A DNA stretch of 64,000 bases from WTFY01 sp965205685 (GTDB taxonomy: Bacteria; Pseudomonadota; Gammaproteobacteria; UBA4575): contig OZ242174.1 in the NCBI GenBank assembly GCA_965205685.1, forward strand, positions 1,612,001 to 1,676,000, given 5' to 3'. Below the pieces are notes generated by a model. It was not told the DNA's origin, searched no databases, and saw only the letters and a program-made list of their open reading frames with translations. Of the stretch, positions 1 through 9,630 are shown one piece after another; position 1 is the stretch's first letter, and each line of letters begins with the position of its first letter. The position numbers and the translations under genes are program-made.

Positions 1-695
1 TCCTCGTAGCGCAGACCGTCCTCGTTCAGGATGCGGTGATCATCCACGGCAATCGAGTTGTCCAGGCTTCCTCCGAGCGCCAGGTTGCGTGAACGCAGGG
101 CCTCAAAGTCGCGCATGAATCCGAAGGTGCGTGATCGTGATATTTCCTTGACGAAAGAGGTCGTCGAAAAATCCAGTTCGGCCTTTTGCGGACCGGCCTT
201 GAAGACCGGGTGATCGAAATCGATCATGAAGCCGACCTTGAACCCGTCGAACGGGTCGAACCTGGCCCACTTGTCGCCTTCCTTGACCTTCACGGACCGG
301 GTAATCCGGATGAATCGCTTGGCAGCATTCTGCTCAACGATCCCTGAGGATTGCACCAGGAAAACGAAGGGGCCTGCACTGCCATCCATGATGGGCACTT
401 CCGGTGCACTGACATCCACATACGCATTGTCTATGCCCAGACCCGCCATCGCAGAAAGCAGATGCTCGACCGTGGAAATGCGCACTCCTTTGGACACCAG
501 CGTCGTGGACAGACTGGTATCGCCGACGTTCTCTGGACTGGCCTTGATCTCAAGGGGCGGGTCAAGGTCAACCCGACGGAAAATAACCCCGGAATCCACG
601 GGCGCCGGGCGCAGTGTCAGGTAGATTTTCTTGCCGGTATGTAGGCCTACACCCGTCGCACGTATGACATTCTTTAGTGTTCTTTGTTGTATCAC
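1..695 (-). CDS. lpxC: UDP-3-O-acyl-N-acetylglucosamine deacetylase LpxC (3' end beyond window)
   Basis: LpxC is the zinc-dependent deacetylase that catalyses the committed step of lipid A synthesis. The translation begins with the family-typical IQQRTLKNVIRATGVGLHTG and runs off the window edge at LDNSIAVDDHRILNEDGLRYE, so about 231 of roughly 305 codons are visible and the C-terminus is missing. The start is a GTG at 693-695 followed by ATA; no ATG in frame fits the family N-terminus. It lies downstream of ftsZ at the end of the dcw cluster, its usual place in gammaproteobacteria, about 155 bases from the ftsZ stop. That gap is AT-rich and has a TAATAT-like -10 candidate but no convincing -35. 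Confidence 0.95.
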   Translation of the reverse strand, partial: MIQQRTLKNVIRATGVGLHTGKKIYLTLRPAPVDSGVIFRRVDLDPPLEIKASPENVGDTSLSTTLVSKGVRISTVEHLLSAMAGLGIDNAYVDVSAPEVPIMDGSAGPFVFLVQSSGIVEQNAAKRFIRITRSVKVKEGDKWARFDPFDGFKVGFMIDFDHPVFKAGPQKAELDFSTTSFVKEISRSRTFGFMRDFEALRSRNLALGGSLDNSIAVDDHRILNEDGLRYE

Positions 696-815
696 AGGCC
701 GTACATCCTATAGATCGCTATCAGCCGCTGATTCCTTCAGCATCCCCAAGCCGCATACCGAGCAACAGGTAATATCTCCGTAATATTACACAATTTCCCG
801 ATGACTTCACCAGAG

Positions 816-839
816 ATTTTAAACCCTGGCTTCGCCAAG
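816..839 (-). terminator. Weak hairpin after ftsZ
   Basis: Just past the ftsZ stop the minus strand reads CTTGGC-GAA-GCCAGG followed by GTTTAAAAT. This is a 6-bp stem (one G-T pair) with a short T/A-rich tail. It could partly terminate or process the transcript before lpxC. The tail is poor, so this is tentative. Confidence 0.3.
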
Positions 840-849
840 CGTGCGCCGC

Positions 850-2001
850 TCAGTCGGCTTGCGTGCGCAAAAATGTAGGAATATCCAGATAATCCAGATC
901 GTACCCCTGGTTTTTTGCGGCAACTTCCGGGCGAGGCTTGGCATGCCCCTTGGCGCTGTTCACCTCTTCATCCATGACCTTGGCCGGCTGCTTGGCTGAG
1001 GTCTCGACCAGCGTCATCTTGGGTTTGGCCGGAGCCGGCGTAGTTTTCGATCCGATGCCGGTCGCCACCAGCGTCACGCGCAGGCCGTCCTGCATGGATT
1101 CGTCGATCACCGTACCGACGACCACGGTAGCGTCATCCGAGGCCAAGCCCTTGATATGACTGCCAATTTCGTCGAATTCACCTATGGAAAGTCCGGCGCT
1201 TGCAGTCACGTTCACGAGGATGCCCTTGGCACCCGCGATATTGACGTCCTCAAGCAGCGGGCTGGAGATGGCGGCTTCCGAAGCCTCGCGTGCCCGCTCT
1301 GCACCCGTTGAGGTGCCTGAGCCCATCATGGCCATTCCCATCTCCGACATCACCGTGCGCACATCGGCGAAATCCACGTTGATCAGTCCCGGGCAGGTAA
1401 TCAGTTCGGCGATTCCCTGCACGGCACCGCGCAGGACGTCATTGGCTGATTTGAACGCATCCAGCAGGTTGGTCTCCCTGCCGAGAACCGCCAGCAGCTT
1501 TTCATTGGGTATCGTGATCAGCGAGTCGACATGCTTGACGAGTTCCTCGATACCGGCATTGGCAATCTTCATGCGCTTGTCGCCCTCGAAGGGAAACGGC
1601 TTGGTCACCACGGCAACCGTCAAAACACCCAGTTCCTCGGCAATTTCTGCCACTACAGGCGCCGCACCGGTGCCGGTTCCGCCACCCATACCGGCTGTGA
1701 TGAACAGCATGTCCGCTCCCGCGATGGACTCGCGGATACGGTCCTGGTCTTCAAGTGCGGCCTCGCGGCCCACTACCGGGTTGGCCCCGGCCCCCAGCCC
1801 CTGGGTAATGTTGTTCCCGAGCTGCAGCACCGTCTTGACATTGGTGCTTTTCAGCGCCTGCGAATCGGTGTTCGCACAGATAAAATCCACGCCGTCAATG
1901 TTGGACTGCGCCATGTGCATGACGGCATTTCCGCCGCCACCGCCCACGCCGATCACCTTGATGACGGCATTCTCACCATATGTATCTACCAGTTCAAACA
2001 T
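850..2001 (-). CDS. ftsZ: Cell division GTPase FtsZ
   Basis: Tubulin-like GTPase that polymerises into the Z-ring. The 383-residue protein has the GTP-binding signature GGGTGTG at about residues 106-112, the T7 synergy-loop region near residue 205 (NVDFADVRTVM), a linker rich in Pro, Lys and Ala, and the conserved C-terminal peptide (DIPTFLRTQAD) that binds FtsA and ZipA. Length and ends match the family. It follows ftsA by about 40 bases and precedes lpxC. A CTAGAGGAGAAAGGTC segment just before the ATG gives a strong ribosome binding site, in keeping with high FtsZ demand. Confidence 0.98.
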   Translation of the reverse strand: MFELVDTYGENAVIKVIGVGGGGGNAVMHMAQSNIDGVDFICANTDSQALKSTNVKTVLQLGNNITQGLGAGANPVVGREAALEDQDRIRESIAGADMLFITAGMGGGTGTGAAPVVAEIAEELGVLTVAVVTKPFPFEGDKRMKIANAGIEELVKHVDSLITIPNEKLLAVLGRETNLLDAFKSANDVLRGAVQGIAELITCPGLINVDFADVRTVMSEMGMAMMGSGTSTGAERAREASEAAISSPLLEDVNIAGAKGILVNVTASAGLSIGEFDEIGSHIKGLASDDATVVVGTVIDESMQDGLRVTLVATGIGSKTTPAPAKPKMTLVETSAKQPAKVMDEEVNSAKGHAKPRPEVAAKNQGYDLDYLDIPTFLRTQAD

Positions 2002-2042
2002 GACCTTTCTCCTCTAGATTTTCATGCTTAACGCATGAGTTT

Positions 2043-3278
2043 TTAAAAACTCCCTTGAAACCAACTCCTTACCCTATTGAACGCTCCTGCAACAACCGAC
2101 TCGCCCGACAAGGCGTTCTGCTCCAGCTTCTGGTTCTGGAAACCGAACAAAAGCAGACCCACCCCCGTGGCATAAATCGGATTTCGTACAACATCCACCA
2201 GGCCCGTCACATTCTGTGCCGTGCCCAAACGCACGGGCATGTGGAAAATCTCTTCCGCCAACTCCACCACGCCTTCCATTCTTGAACTGCCGCCGGTCAG
2301 TACCACGCCTGCCGCAACCAGATCCTTGAAACCGCTGCGCTCCAGTTCAGCCAGTACCAGCGAAAGCAACTCCTCATAGCGCGGCTCTACAATTTCAGCC
2401 AGCGTCTGGCGCGACAGCTGTCTTGATTCACGATCTCCGGCACTGGGAACATCGATGGTGTCGTCGGGATTTGCGAGTTGCCGCAGTGCGCAGGCATACC
2501 TGATCTTGATATCTTCGGCATGCTGGGTCGGGGTTCGCATGGCCACCGCGATGTCATTGGTGACCTGGGTGCCGGCAATCGGGATCACGGCAGTGTGCTT
2601 GATCGCACCGTCGGTGAATACGGCAACATCCGTTGTGCCTCCACCGATATCGACAAGGCAGATTCCCAGCTCTTTCTCATCTTCCGTGAGTACCGCACTG
2701 CTCGAGGCCAGCTGCTCCAGGATGATATCGTCCACCTCCAGTCCGCAGCGATGAATACACTTGATGATGTTCTGCGCCACACTGACGGCACCTGTGACCA
2801 GGTGGACTTTTGCTTCAAGGCGCACGCCGGACATGCCGATCGGCTCTCGAATACCTTCCTGCTGGTCAATCACGAACTCCTGTGGCATCACCTGCAGCAC
2901 TCTCTGGTCTGCGGGAATGGCCACGGCGCGGGCGGCATCGATCACGCGTTCCACATCCCCCTTGGAGACTTCCCGGTCCTTGATGCCGACAATGCCGTGG
3001 GAATTCATGCTGCGAATGTGGCTGCCGGCAATCCCGGTGTATACGGAATGTATCTGGCACCCCGCCATCAACTCGGCTTCCTCAACCGCACGCTGGACGG
3101 ATTGCACGGTGGACTCGATATTGACAACGACACTCTTTTTCAGTCCCCGGGACGTGCTGGTGCCAAGCCCGATCACCTCAAGCTGGTCCTCGTCATTCAC
3201 TTCACCCACAATCGCGGTGACCTTGGAAGTACCGATATCCAAGCCGACGAGGATGTCTCTTTCTGTCTTGCGACTCAT
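2043..3278 (-). CDS. ftsA: Cell division protein FtsA
   Basis: Actin-like ATPase that tethers FtsZ to the inner membrane and recruits later divisome proteins. The 411-residue product starts MSRKTERDILVGLDIGTSKV, with the phosphate-1 motif GLDIGTSK. It also contains the phosphate-2 segment LVDIGGGTTDVAVF and the adenosine motif VLTGGSSRMEG, and ends in an amphipathic membrane-targeting tail (FNRVRSWFQGSF). The ATG at 3276-3278 was chosen because it overlaps the ftsQ stop (ATGA) and gives the family N-terminus; an upstream in-frame extension has no family similarity. Confidence 0.97.
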   Translation of the reverse strand: MSRKTERDILVGLDIGTSKVTAIVGEVNDEDQLEVIGLGTSTSRGLKKSVVVNIESTVQSVQRAVEEAELMAGCQIHSVYTGIAGSHIRSMNSHGIVGIKDREVSKGDVERVIDAARAVAIPADQRVLQVMPQEFVIDQQEGIREPIGMSGVRLEAKVHLVTGAVSVAQNIIKCIHRCGLEVDDIILEQLASSSAVLTEDEKELGICLVDIGGGTTDVAVFTDGAIKHTAVIPIAGTQVTNDIAVAMRTPTQHAEDIKIRYACALRQLANPDDTIDVPSAGDRESRQLSRQTLAEIVEPRYEELLSLVLAELERSGFKDLVAAGVVLTGGSSRMEGVVELAEEIFHMPVRLGTAQNVTGLVDVVRNPIYATGVGLLLFGFQNQKLEQNALSGESVVAGAFNRVRSWFQGSF

Positions 3279-4084
3279 AGCTTGTGTTCCAGCTTGAAGT
3301 TTCCTGCCAGTTGGGGGTCTTTCCACTCGACTGCCAGACCGTTGGTATAGCGGAGGTCAATTTTCTTCACTTGCGCCATGTGTGGAGACAGGTACTCCTC
3401 GTAAGCAGTCATGAACCGCGCGACTTTCTTGCCAAGCTCACCATGCCCGAGAACCAGTATGACCCCGTTGGACAACACCAAATGCTTGGACAGGCGATCA
3501 TCCTCGAACAGTCCCTGCAGCTGCAGGCCCAAAGGCTCCAGCCTGCGAATGTTGTGTTCGAATATGCTGGCCAGCACTGCGGCACGAGCCTCTTCCCCGT
3601 ACAGCATGGGTAATACCGTATGGGACCCCGACACGGATTCCGGGAAAAAGATTCCCCCATACACATTCATCAGTCCCGTCTTGCCCCAGCGGGCAATCGG
3701 TTCTTGCCCGTACACCGTGACCTCCAGCGTGGCGGGCCAGGTGCGCCGGACCTTGACCTGGTAGATCCAGGGCAACTCCGCCAACTCCTGTTGCAGCCGT
3801 CCCATGGGGATGCGGAAAAATCCTTTCGCGACACGTGCGGTTACGATCTCCTTGAAGGCCTCACGGTCGTCGGCATGCACCTCGCCCTCGACCGTGACCT
3901 GCTGGATCTGCGGCCAGGCCAGCAGACCGGGGTGGTGGGTGCGAATCCAGTATGCGCCATATGCCACGACACCCAGCAGCACGGCGATCACCAGCACATC
4001 CCATGCACTGCGCAGTGAAAAATAACCGGGCACCGTCTGGGACACGGGTGTCTTGTTCGCATGCTTTCGTTTTCGCGCAGTCAT
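3275..4084 (-). CDS. ftsQ: Cell division protein FtsQ
   Basis: Bitopic inner-membrane protein that links early and late divisome proteins (FtsB/FtsL/FtsW/FtsI). The 269-residue product has a basic cytoplasmic N-terminus (MTARKRKHANK), one membrane span near residues 28-48, a POTRA domain beginning near IQQVTVEGEV and the beta domain after it. The start at 4082-4084 sits two bases from the ddlB stop. An upstream in-frame extension lies inside ddlB and was discarded. Its stop overlaps the ftsA start by four bases. Confidence 0.95.
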   Translation of the reverse strand: MTARKRKHANKTPVSQTVPGYFSLRSAWDVLVIAVLLGVVAYGAYWIRTHHPGLLAWPQIQQVTVEGEVHADDREAFKEIVTARVAKGFFRIPMGRLQQELAELPWIYQVKVRRTWPATLEVTVYGQEPIARWGKTGLMNVYGGIFFPESVSGSHTVLPMLYGEEARAAVLASIFEHNIRRLEPLGLQLQGLFEDDRLSKHLVLSNGVILVLGHGELGKKVARFMTAYEEYLSPHMAQVKKIDLRYTNGLAVEWKDPQLAGNFKLEHKL

Positions 4085-4085
4085 C

Positions 4086-5003
4086 TCAGGCCAGTGAAGT
4101 CTCCAGTATTCTGAGCACGAGTTCGACAAAGCCGATGCCCTGTGCCTTGGCAGCCATCGGCACCAGGCTGTGGTCTGTCATGCCCGGGACCGTATTGATC
4201 TCCAGAAACCACGGCTGTTCATGGCTGTCCACAATCAGGTCGACGCGCCCCCAGCCTGAGGCCGCCGTGGCGGCGAAGGCCTGCAGCACCTGTGCCTTGA
4301 TTGCCGTTTCCCGTGCGGCAGACAACCCGGAAGGACAGTGGTACTGAGTGTCACCGGATTCGTACTTGGCATCAAAATCATAGAAGGTCCGCGGAGTTTC
4401 CAGCCGGATGGCGGGCAGTGCCTGACCATCCAGTACGGCTACCGTGTATTCCTTGCCCTCGATCCACTGTTCCGCCATCACCGTGTCCTCGAAATCGCAC
4501 GCGTGCTCCCACGCCGGCACAACCCCTTCCCGGGTATCGACCTTGGTGACGCCTATGCTCGAACCCTGGGACACGGGCTTCAGGATCATGGGCAAGCCCA
4601 GTTCTGCAACCAGCGCATCCGGATCGACGGAGCCTTTGATGATCTGGAACCCAGGCGTCGGGATGCCGCGCCCGGACCAGATCTGCTTGGTCATGCGCTT
4701 GTTCATGCAGATCCCGGATGCCAGCACACCACTGCCGCTGTACGGCAGTCCGATTGTCTCCAGCCCGCCCTGGATGCAGCCATCCTCGCCCAGCGATCCA
4801 TGCAGCGCGATGAAGGCCCGGTCAAAATTTCCGGCACGCAACCGCTCGAATACATCACCGGACACATCAATTCCCGTCGCATCCACATTCGCCTCCTGCA
4901 ATGCATCCAGCACTGCAGCGCCGCTCCTGAGAGAGATTTCACGTTCCGATGACTGCCCTCCCATCAGCACCGCGACCTTGCCAAAGCGCGAGACGTCCGT
5001 CAT
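4086..5003 (-). CDS. ddlB: D-alanine--D-alanine ligase
   Basis: Cytoplasmic ATP-grasp enzyme joining two D-Ala for the peptidoglycan stem peptide. The 305-residue sequence has the N-terminal VLMGGQSSEREISLRSG motif, the ATP-grasp loop region GSSIGVTKV near residue 147 and the Mg-binding stretch WFLEINTVPGMTDHSLVP near residue 270. Length is typical of the DdlB type. It overlaps murB by four bases and precedes ftsQ, the usual dcw order. Confidence 0.97.
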   Translation of the reverse strand: MTDVSRFGKVAVLMGGQSSEREISLRSGAAVLDALQEANVDATGIDVSGDVFERLRAGNFDRAFIALHGSLGEDGCIQGGLETIGLPYSGSGVLASGICMNKRMTKQIWSGRGIPTPGFQIIKGSVDPDALVAELGLPMILKPVSQGSSIGVTKVDTREGVVPAWEHACDFEDTVMAEQWIEGKEYTVAVLDGQALPAIRLETPRTFYDFDAKYESGDTQYHCPSGLSAARETAIKAQVLQAFAATAASGWGRVDLIVDSHEQPWFLEINTVPGMTDHSLVPMAAKAQGIGFVELVLRILETSLA

Positions 5004-5899
5004 TGCACTTCCCCCAGGATCCTGACCTCGGGAACCAGCGTGACGCCCTGCTTGGCCTCCACGGTCGCATGCACCTTCCAGATCAGTTCCTCGATATCCC
5101 CGGCCGTGGCATATCCCAGATTGATGATGAAGTTTGCATGTTTCTCCGAAACCTGCGCCCCGCCGACGCGGGCGCCCTTCAGGCCACAGCTCTCAATCAG
5201 CCGGGCGGCATGATCTTGCTCCGGATTTCTGAACACCGAGCCGCAACTCTGATTCCCCAGGGGCTGGTCTGCATTGCGCCGCTCCAGCAGTGAACGAATG
5301 ACAGCCCTCGCCTGCAATGCGCTTCCGGGGGCAAATCTGAACACGGCCCCGACAAACCACTCATCCCGGGGCACTTGAACCGTGCGGTAGCCCGGCCTGA
5401 AATCATCGCAAGGCCGGATGCGCAGTTCGCCACGGCGGTCCACGGTTTGCGCGTGCGACACGAATTCCCAGGTCGCATGGCCGTAGGCACCGGAATTCAT
5501 GGCCAGCGCACCCCCGACCGTGCCGGGGATGCCTACCAGAAACTCGGCACCCTGCAGCTCCTGGTCTGCACAAAAGCGTGCCAGCTTGGCGCAGGCCACG
5601 CCTGCCTCTGCCCGGACCATGCCGGGGTCCGCAATCTCCAGCCCTCCCAGGCAGCCATGCAGCAAGATCACCGCACCCCGTATGCCCCCGTCACGTACAA
5701 GCACATTGGTGCCGCCACCCAACCAGGTCAGCGGCACATCCTGCGCCTGCCCCGCCAGGAAATCTCTCAGGTCCTGCACGTCCGCAGGCCGGTACAAAAG
5801 ATCGGCAGCACCACCAACCTTCCAGCTGGTGAACCGTGCCAGCGAGGCATTTCTTTCTAGCGTCCCGCGCAGCATTTCGATGTCGTGTAGCGCTTCCAT
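5000..5899 (-). CDS. murB: UDP-N-acetylenolpyruvoylglucosamine reductase MurB
   Basis: FAD-dependent reductase that makes UDP-MurNAc from the MurA product using NADPH. Motifs are the N-terminal FTSWKVGGAADLLYRP, the FAD-binding WLGGGTNVLVRDGG, GIPGTVGGALAMNSGAYG and the catalytic serine region NQSCGSVFRNP. This is the shorter type I form, about 300 residues. The start is uncertain: the ATG at 5899 is used here, but a GTG at 5923 overlapping the murC end would add eight residues. Neither has a clear ribosome binding site. Confidence 0.95.
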   Translation of the reverse strand: MEALHDIEMLRGTLERNASLARFTSWKVGGAADLLYRPADVQDLRDFLAGQAQDVPLTWLGGGTNVLVRDGGIRGAVILLHGCLGGLEIADPGMVRAEAGVACAKLARFCADQELQGAEFLVGIPGTVGGALAMNSGAYGHATWEFVSHAQTVDRRGELRIRPCDDFRPGYRTVQVPRDEWFVGAVFRFAPGSALQARAVIRSLLERRNADQPLGNQSCGSVFRNPEQDHAARLIESCGLKGARVGGAQVSEKHANFIINLGYATAGDIEELIWKVHATVEAKQGVTLVPEVRILGEVQ

Positions 5900-5906
5900 A
5901 TCCGTG

Positions 5907-7319
5907 TCACGCAAAAATCTCACTCAGATGCGGGGCAATGCCTCCGATGCTGCCTGCTCCCAGGGTGAGCAGAACATCCTGGTCTTGCGAGACATGCTCC
6001 AGCGTGGCCTGGATCTCGGACAAGTCCTTCACCAGGATCGGATCAAGCTTGCCCCGTGCACGCAGTGCACGACTCAGCGCCAGGCTGTCAGCCCCTGCCA
6101 AGGGTTCTTCGTTGGCCGCATAGACCTCACACAGCATCAGGACATCCGCTTCGTTCAGTACCCGTACAAAATCGTCGAACAGGTCCTGTGTGCGCGAATA
6201 CCGGTGCGGCTGGAACAGCACGGTCAGTCTGCGCCCGGGCCAGGCATCCCGCGCAGTGGTCATCGTGGCGGCGATTTCGGCAGGGTGATGGCCATAGTCG
6301 TCCACCAGTTGAACATGCCGGTCGTTGATGGATATCTGCGGGTAGACCTGAAAACGCCGCGCAATGCCCTGAAAGTTCTCGAAGGCTGACTGTATGCAGT
6401 TTTCCTTGACGTCAAGCTGCAGGGCGACAATCGCCGCCGCCACCGCGTTCAGGACATTGTGAATGCCCAGAAGATTCAGTACGAACCGGACCGGGGCCTG
6501 CCGACCGGGCCGCAGCAGGACAAATTTTGTCTGCTGTGCAGACTTCTCGACTTCGGTGATCCGGTAATCGGCCTGGTCCGAAAAGCCGTAGGTTACACAC
6601 GGGCGCGAGATCTTCGGCAACTGGGCGCGGACCGTGTCATCGTCCAAACACAAAACGGCCACCCCATAAAAGGGCAAGTGATGGATAAACTGCAAGAACG
6701 CGTCCTGCAAGGTGTTGAAATCACCCCCGTACGCGGACAGATGATCTGAATCGATATTGGTCACGACCGACATGATCGGCTGCAGGTACAGGAACGAGGA
6801 ATCGCTTTCGTCCGCCTCGGCAACCAGGTACTGTCCGGCACCCAGCTTTGAGTGACTTCCAAAGCTGTTGACACGGCCGCCGATGATAAAGGTCGGGTCC
6901 AGGCCAGCGTGCGCAAGTATGGATGCAATCAGACTCGTCGTGGTGGTCTTGCCATGGGTGCCGGCCACCGCAATGCCATAGCGGAAACGCATCAGTTCGG
7001 CAAGCATCTCCGCGCGGGGCACGACCGGGATGCGCCGTTCATGGGCGGCTGCGATCTCCGGGTTATCCTCTCCTACCGCGCTTGACATCACCACGACATC
7101 GGCATCCCGGACATTGCCGGCATCGTGACGGCCGTAAACCGTCGCACCCAGTTTTGACAGGCGCTTCGTTATCGCGTTCTCCTGGATGTCGGAGCCGTAT
7201 ACTTGATACCCCAGGTTCACCATCACCTCGGCGATGCCCCCCATACCGGAACCACCGATACCCACGAAGTGCACGCGCTTGATTTTGCGGGTTGCAAAAT
7301 GCCCGATGTTGAACGTCAT
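5907..7319 (-). CDS. murC: UDP-N-acetylmuramate--L-alanine ligase MurC
   Basis: Mur ligase adding L-Ala to UDP-MurNAc, the first stem-peptide residue. The 470-residue product begins MTFNIGHFATRKIKRVHFVG and carries the Rossmann motif GIGGSGMGGIAEVM, the ATP loop GTHGKTTTTSLIA and the ATPase segment NVLNAVAAAIVAL, ending with a typical third domain (QPHRYSRTQDLF). The ATG at 7317-7319 overlaps the murG stop (ATGA). A longer in-frame extension to 7661 is low-complexity translation of murG's complement and was dropped. Confidence 0.97.
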   Translation of the reverse strand: MTFNIGHFATRKIKRVHFVGIGGSGMGGIAEVMVNLGYQVYGSDIQENAITKRLSKLGATVYGRHDAGNVRDADVVVMSSAVGEDNPEIAAAHERRIPVVPRAEMLAELMRFRYGIAVAGTHGKTTTTSLIASILAHAGLDPTFIIGGRVNSFGSHSKLGAGQYLVAEADESDSSFLYLQPIMSVVTNIDSDHLSAYGGDFNTLQDAFLQFIHHLPFYGVAVLCLDDDTVRAQLPKISRPCVTYGFSDQADYRITEVEKSAQQTKFVLLRPGRQAPVRFVLNLLGIHNVLNAVAAAIVALQLDVKENCIQSAFENFQGIARRFQVYPQISINDRHVQLVDDYGHHPAEIAATMTTARDAWPGRRLTVLFQPHRYSRTQDLFDDFVRVLNEADVLMLCEVYAANEEPLAGADSLALSRALRARGKLDPILVKDLSEIQATLEHVSQDQDVLLTLGAGSIGGIAPHLSEIFA

Positions 7320-8443
7320 GAGCCCGGATCCTCTGCCAGCCCTGTGTGCCCGCCCTTGCGCTTCAGACAGGCCTGCAGGCAAATTTTTGCCACGTCTTTG
7401 GCAGCCCGTGGCTTGGCAAAATCTCGGATGGCCGCAGCAAGGTCCTTGACCTTGGATCGATGCGCCTCCACATCGCGCAACAGGTCGGCCAGCACGGATA
7501 CATTGAGCTCGCGCTCCTGGATCATCAAGGCCGCGCCCGCCTTGACCAACACGTTGGCATTGGCTGTCTGGTGATCGTCCACCGCATACGGGTACGGGAC
7601 AAAAACAGCGCCGACACCCGCTATCGCAAGCTCTGCCACGGTAATCGCTCCGGCGCGACAAATCACAAGGTCTGCCCAGGCGTAGGCGTCGTGCATGTTC
7701 TCGATGAACGCATCCACACGGGCTTCAATCCGGTGAGAGTCGTATGCCTGCTGCGTGAATTCGAGCTTGTTGTCTCCACTCTGATGCCAGACATGCGGGC
7801 GCTTTCCGGGCTCCAGCAATGCCACTGCAGCAGGTACGGTCTTGTTCAGGGTATGCGCCCCCAGGCTGCCGCCTACCACGAGCACATGCAACGGCCTGTC
7901 TTGCGGGTCACCGACTTCGTGTTCACGCCTGTCTTGCGAAATTTCCTTGCGCACCGGATTGCCGACCACTTCCACGTTCTTACGTGTGAACGTGCCTGGG
8001 AATGCTGTCAGGATGTGGGTTGCGAACGGAGCGAGAAGACGATTGGTCAGACCCGAAATCGCGTTTTGCTCATGGATGACCAGAGGACGCCTGAACAAGG
8101 CTGCTGCCAGCCCGCCGGTACCAGAGACAAACCCGCCCATGCCCAGTACCGCGCAGGGTTTGTGTTTCAGCACCAGCCAGATGGTCTGCAGCCCGGCAAG
8201 CCCCAGCTTGACCGGTGCCAGCAGGTAGGTCAGCAAATCCTTGTTTCGAAGACCGCCGACGGAAATCTCTTCAAAGCGATAGGCGGTATTGGCCACCACA
8301 CGCGATTCAATGCCCTTTTTCGTACCCACCCAGACCACCGGGACACCCTGCTGCTCGAGCGTCCTTGCCACCGCAAGTGCGGGAAATACATGACCGCCCG
8401 TACCGGCTGCAAAAATCATGATTGGAGCGCGCATCGCCTTCAT
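7316..8443 (-). CDS. murG: Lipid II synthase MurG (N-acetylglucosaminyltransferase)
   Basis: Peripheral membrane GT-B glycosyltransferase that adds GlcNAc to lipid I. The 375-residue product has the first glycine-rich loop GTGGHVFPALAVA, the second loop VVGGSLGAHTLN and the donor-binding segment ICRAGAITVAELAIAGVGAVFVP(Y/P). The start MKAMRAPIMIF at 8443 overlaps the ftsW stop by four bases; MRAP at 8434 is an alternative. Order and overlaps are those of the dcw operon. Confidence 0.97.
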   Translation of the reverse strand: MKAMRAPIMIFAAGTGGHVFPALAVARTLEQQGVPVVWVGTKKGIESRVVANTAYRFEEISVGGLRNKDLLTYLLAPVKLGLAGLQTIWLVLKHKPCAVLGMGGFVSGTGGLAAALFRRPLVIHEQNAISGLTNRLLAPFATHILTAFPGTFTRKNVEVVGNPVRKEISQDRREHEVGDPQDRPLHVLVVGGSLGAHTLNKTVPAAVALLEPGKRPHVWHQSGDNKLEFTQQAYDSHRIEARVDAFIENMHDAYAWADLVICRAGAITVAELAIAGVGAVFVPYPYAVDDHQTANANVLVKAGAALMIQERELNVSVLADLLRDVEAHRSKVKDLAAAIRDFAKPRAAKDVAKICLQACLKRKGGHTGLAEDPGS

Positions 8444-9630
8444 GAGTTCCTGAACCTCCGCGCCAGCCCAGACCCTTCGGCCACCCCCTCCATGTGTACA
8501 CGCGTGACCAAGCCGATGGCCATGCAAACGACCAGCAGGCTACTGCCTCCTGCACTGATCAATGGCAATGTCAGCCCCTTGGTAGGCAATACACCCATGT
8601 TGACACCGATGTTGATGAAGACCTGCAACCCCAGCCAGATCCCGATCCCGTAGCAGACCAGGGCACCGAACTTCATGCCCTTCTCCTCCACCTTTTTGCC
8701 GATCGCGAAACACCTGGCAATCAGCACCAGGAACAGCAGCAGCAGCACGGCAACCCCGACCAGACCCAGCTCTTCGGCAATGACGGCAAACACGAAATCG
8801 TTGTGCGCCTTGGGCAGGTAAAAAAGTTTCTGCACACTGGCACCCAGGCCAAGGCCCGTCCACGAGCCGCTGCCAATCGCAATCAGTGACTGGGTCAACT
8901 GGAAACCCGAACCGAACGGGTCAGACCAGGGGTTGAGAAAAGCAGTGAGACGTTCCATGCGGTACGGGGAAGAAACGGCGATCACGGCCATGGAAGCCGC
9001 CGATGCAACGAACAGGATTACGAAGTTGAGTATTTTGGCGCCTGCCAGCCAGAACATGCCAAGTGCCGTGACCAGCAAAACGATCGCAGCACCGAAATCG
9101 GGCTCCAGCAGCAGCAAGGTGAACAGGATCAGCAAGACCAGCATGGGTCGTACGAACCCGGTGAATGACTCGATGACCTGCTGCCCATGCCGGACCAGAT
9201 AGCCGGCAAGGTAGATGATCAGCAACAGCTTCACGATTTCAGAAACCTGTATACCCAGGGGGCCGAGATCCAGCCAGCGCGTACTCCCGTACACCGTCCT
9301 GCCCATCCCTGGGATCAGTACCAGGACCAGAAGGGCCACCATCAGAAACAGCAAGAACACGCCGGAGCGTTCCAGGTGGGCCAGCCGGACTTTGGTGAGC
9401 AACAGGGCCGCCAGCACGCCGAACACCGCAAAAATGAACTGACGCTTGAAATAGTACAGCGGGTCTCCAGTGCCGCGTTCTGCAATTTCTATCGAGGAGG
9501 ATGCCACCATCACTAGGCCGATGCCGAGCAACAGTATTGCAGACAGGACAAGCGTGACATCACATTGCCGGGACAACTCTGCATCCTCGCGGGCCTCTCT
9601 TCCATGTACAAACTGTCTGGATGAGTTCAC
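8440..9630 (-). CDS. ftsW: Septal peptidoglycan polymerase FtsW
   Basis: SEDS-family glycosyltransferase working with FtsI at the septum. The 396-residue protein is mostly hydrophobic with about ten membrane spans. It contains the family segments YGSTRWLDLGPLGIQ, SLIAIGSGSWTGLGLG, LPKAHNDFVFAVIAEELGLVG and GLTLPLISAGGSSLL. The predicted start is a GTG at 9630 that overlaps the murD stop (GTGA); the upstream in-frame region lies in murD. The soluble N-terminal segment is about 30 residues. Confidence 0.95.
   Translation of the reverse strand: MNSSRQFVHGREAREDAELSRQCDVTLVLSAILLLGIGLVMVASSSIEIAERGTGDPLYYFKRQFIFAVFGVLAALLLTKVRLAHLERSGVFLLFLMVALLVLVLIPGMGRTVYGSTRWLDLGPLGIQVSEIVKLLLIIYLAGYLVRHGQQVIESFTGFVRPMLVLLILFTLLLLEPDFGAAIVLLVTALGMFWLAGAKILNFVILFVASAASMAVIAVSSPYRMERLTAFLNPWSDPFGSGFQLTQSLIAIGSGSWTGLGLGASVQKLFYLPKAHNDFVFAVIAEELGLVGVAVLLLLFLVLIARCFAIGKKVEEKGMKFGALVCYGIGIWLGLQVFINIGVNMGVLPTKGLTLPLISAGGSSLLVVCMAIGLVTRVHMEGVAEGSGLARRFRNS

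Noticed and set aside
1184..2017. Long plus-strand ORF opposite ftsZ
   Set aside because: It is antisense to a well-supported gene, its translation is low-complexity (Ser/Ala/Pro-rich) and resembles no family.
2478..3350. 290-residue plus-strand ORF opposite ftsA
   Set aside because: Antisense shadow of ftsA; composition and lack of motifs show it is not a protein-coding gene.
7320..7661. N-terminal extension of murC
   Set aside because: It translates the murG region out of frame and contains no family similarity; the ATG at 7319 overlaps the murG stop and gives a normal N-terminus.
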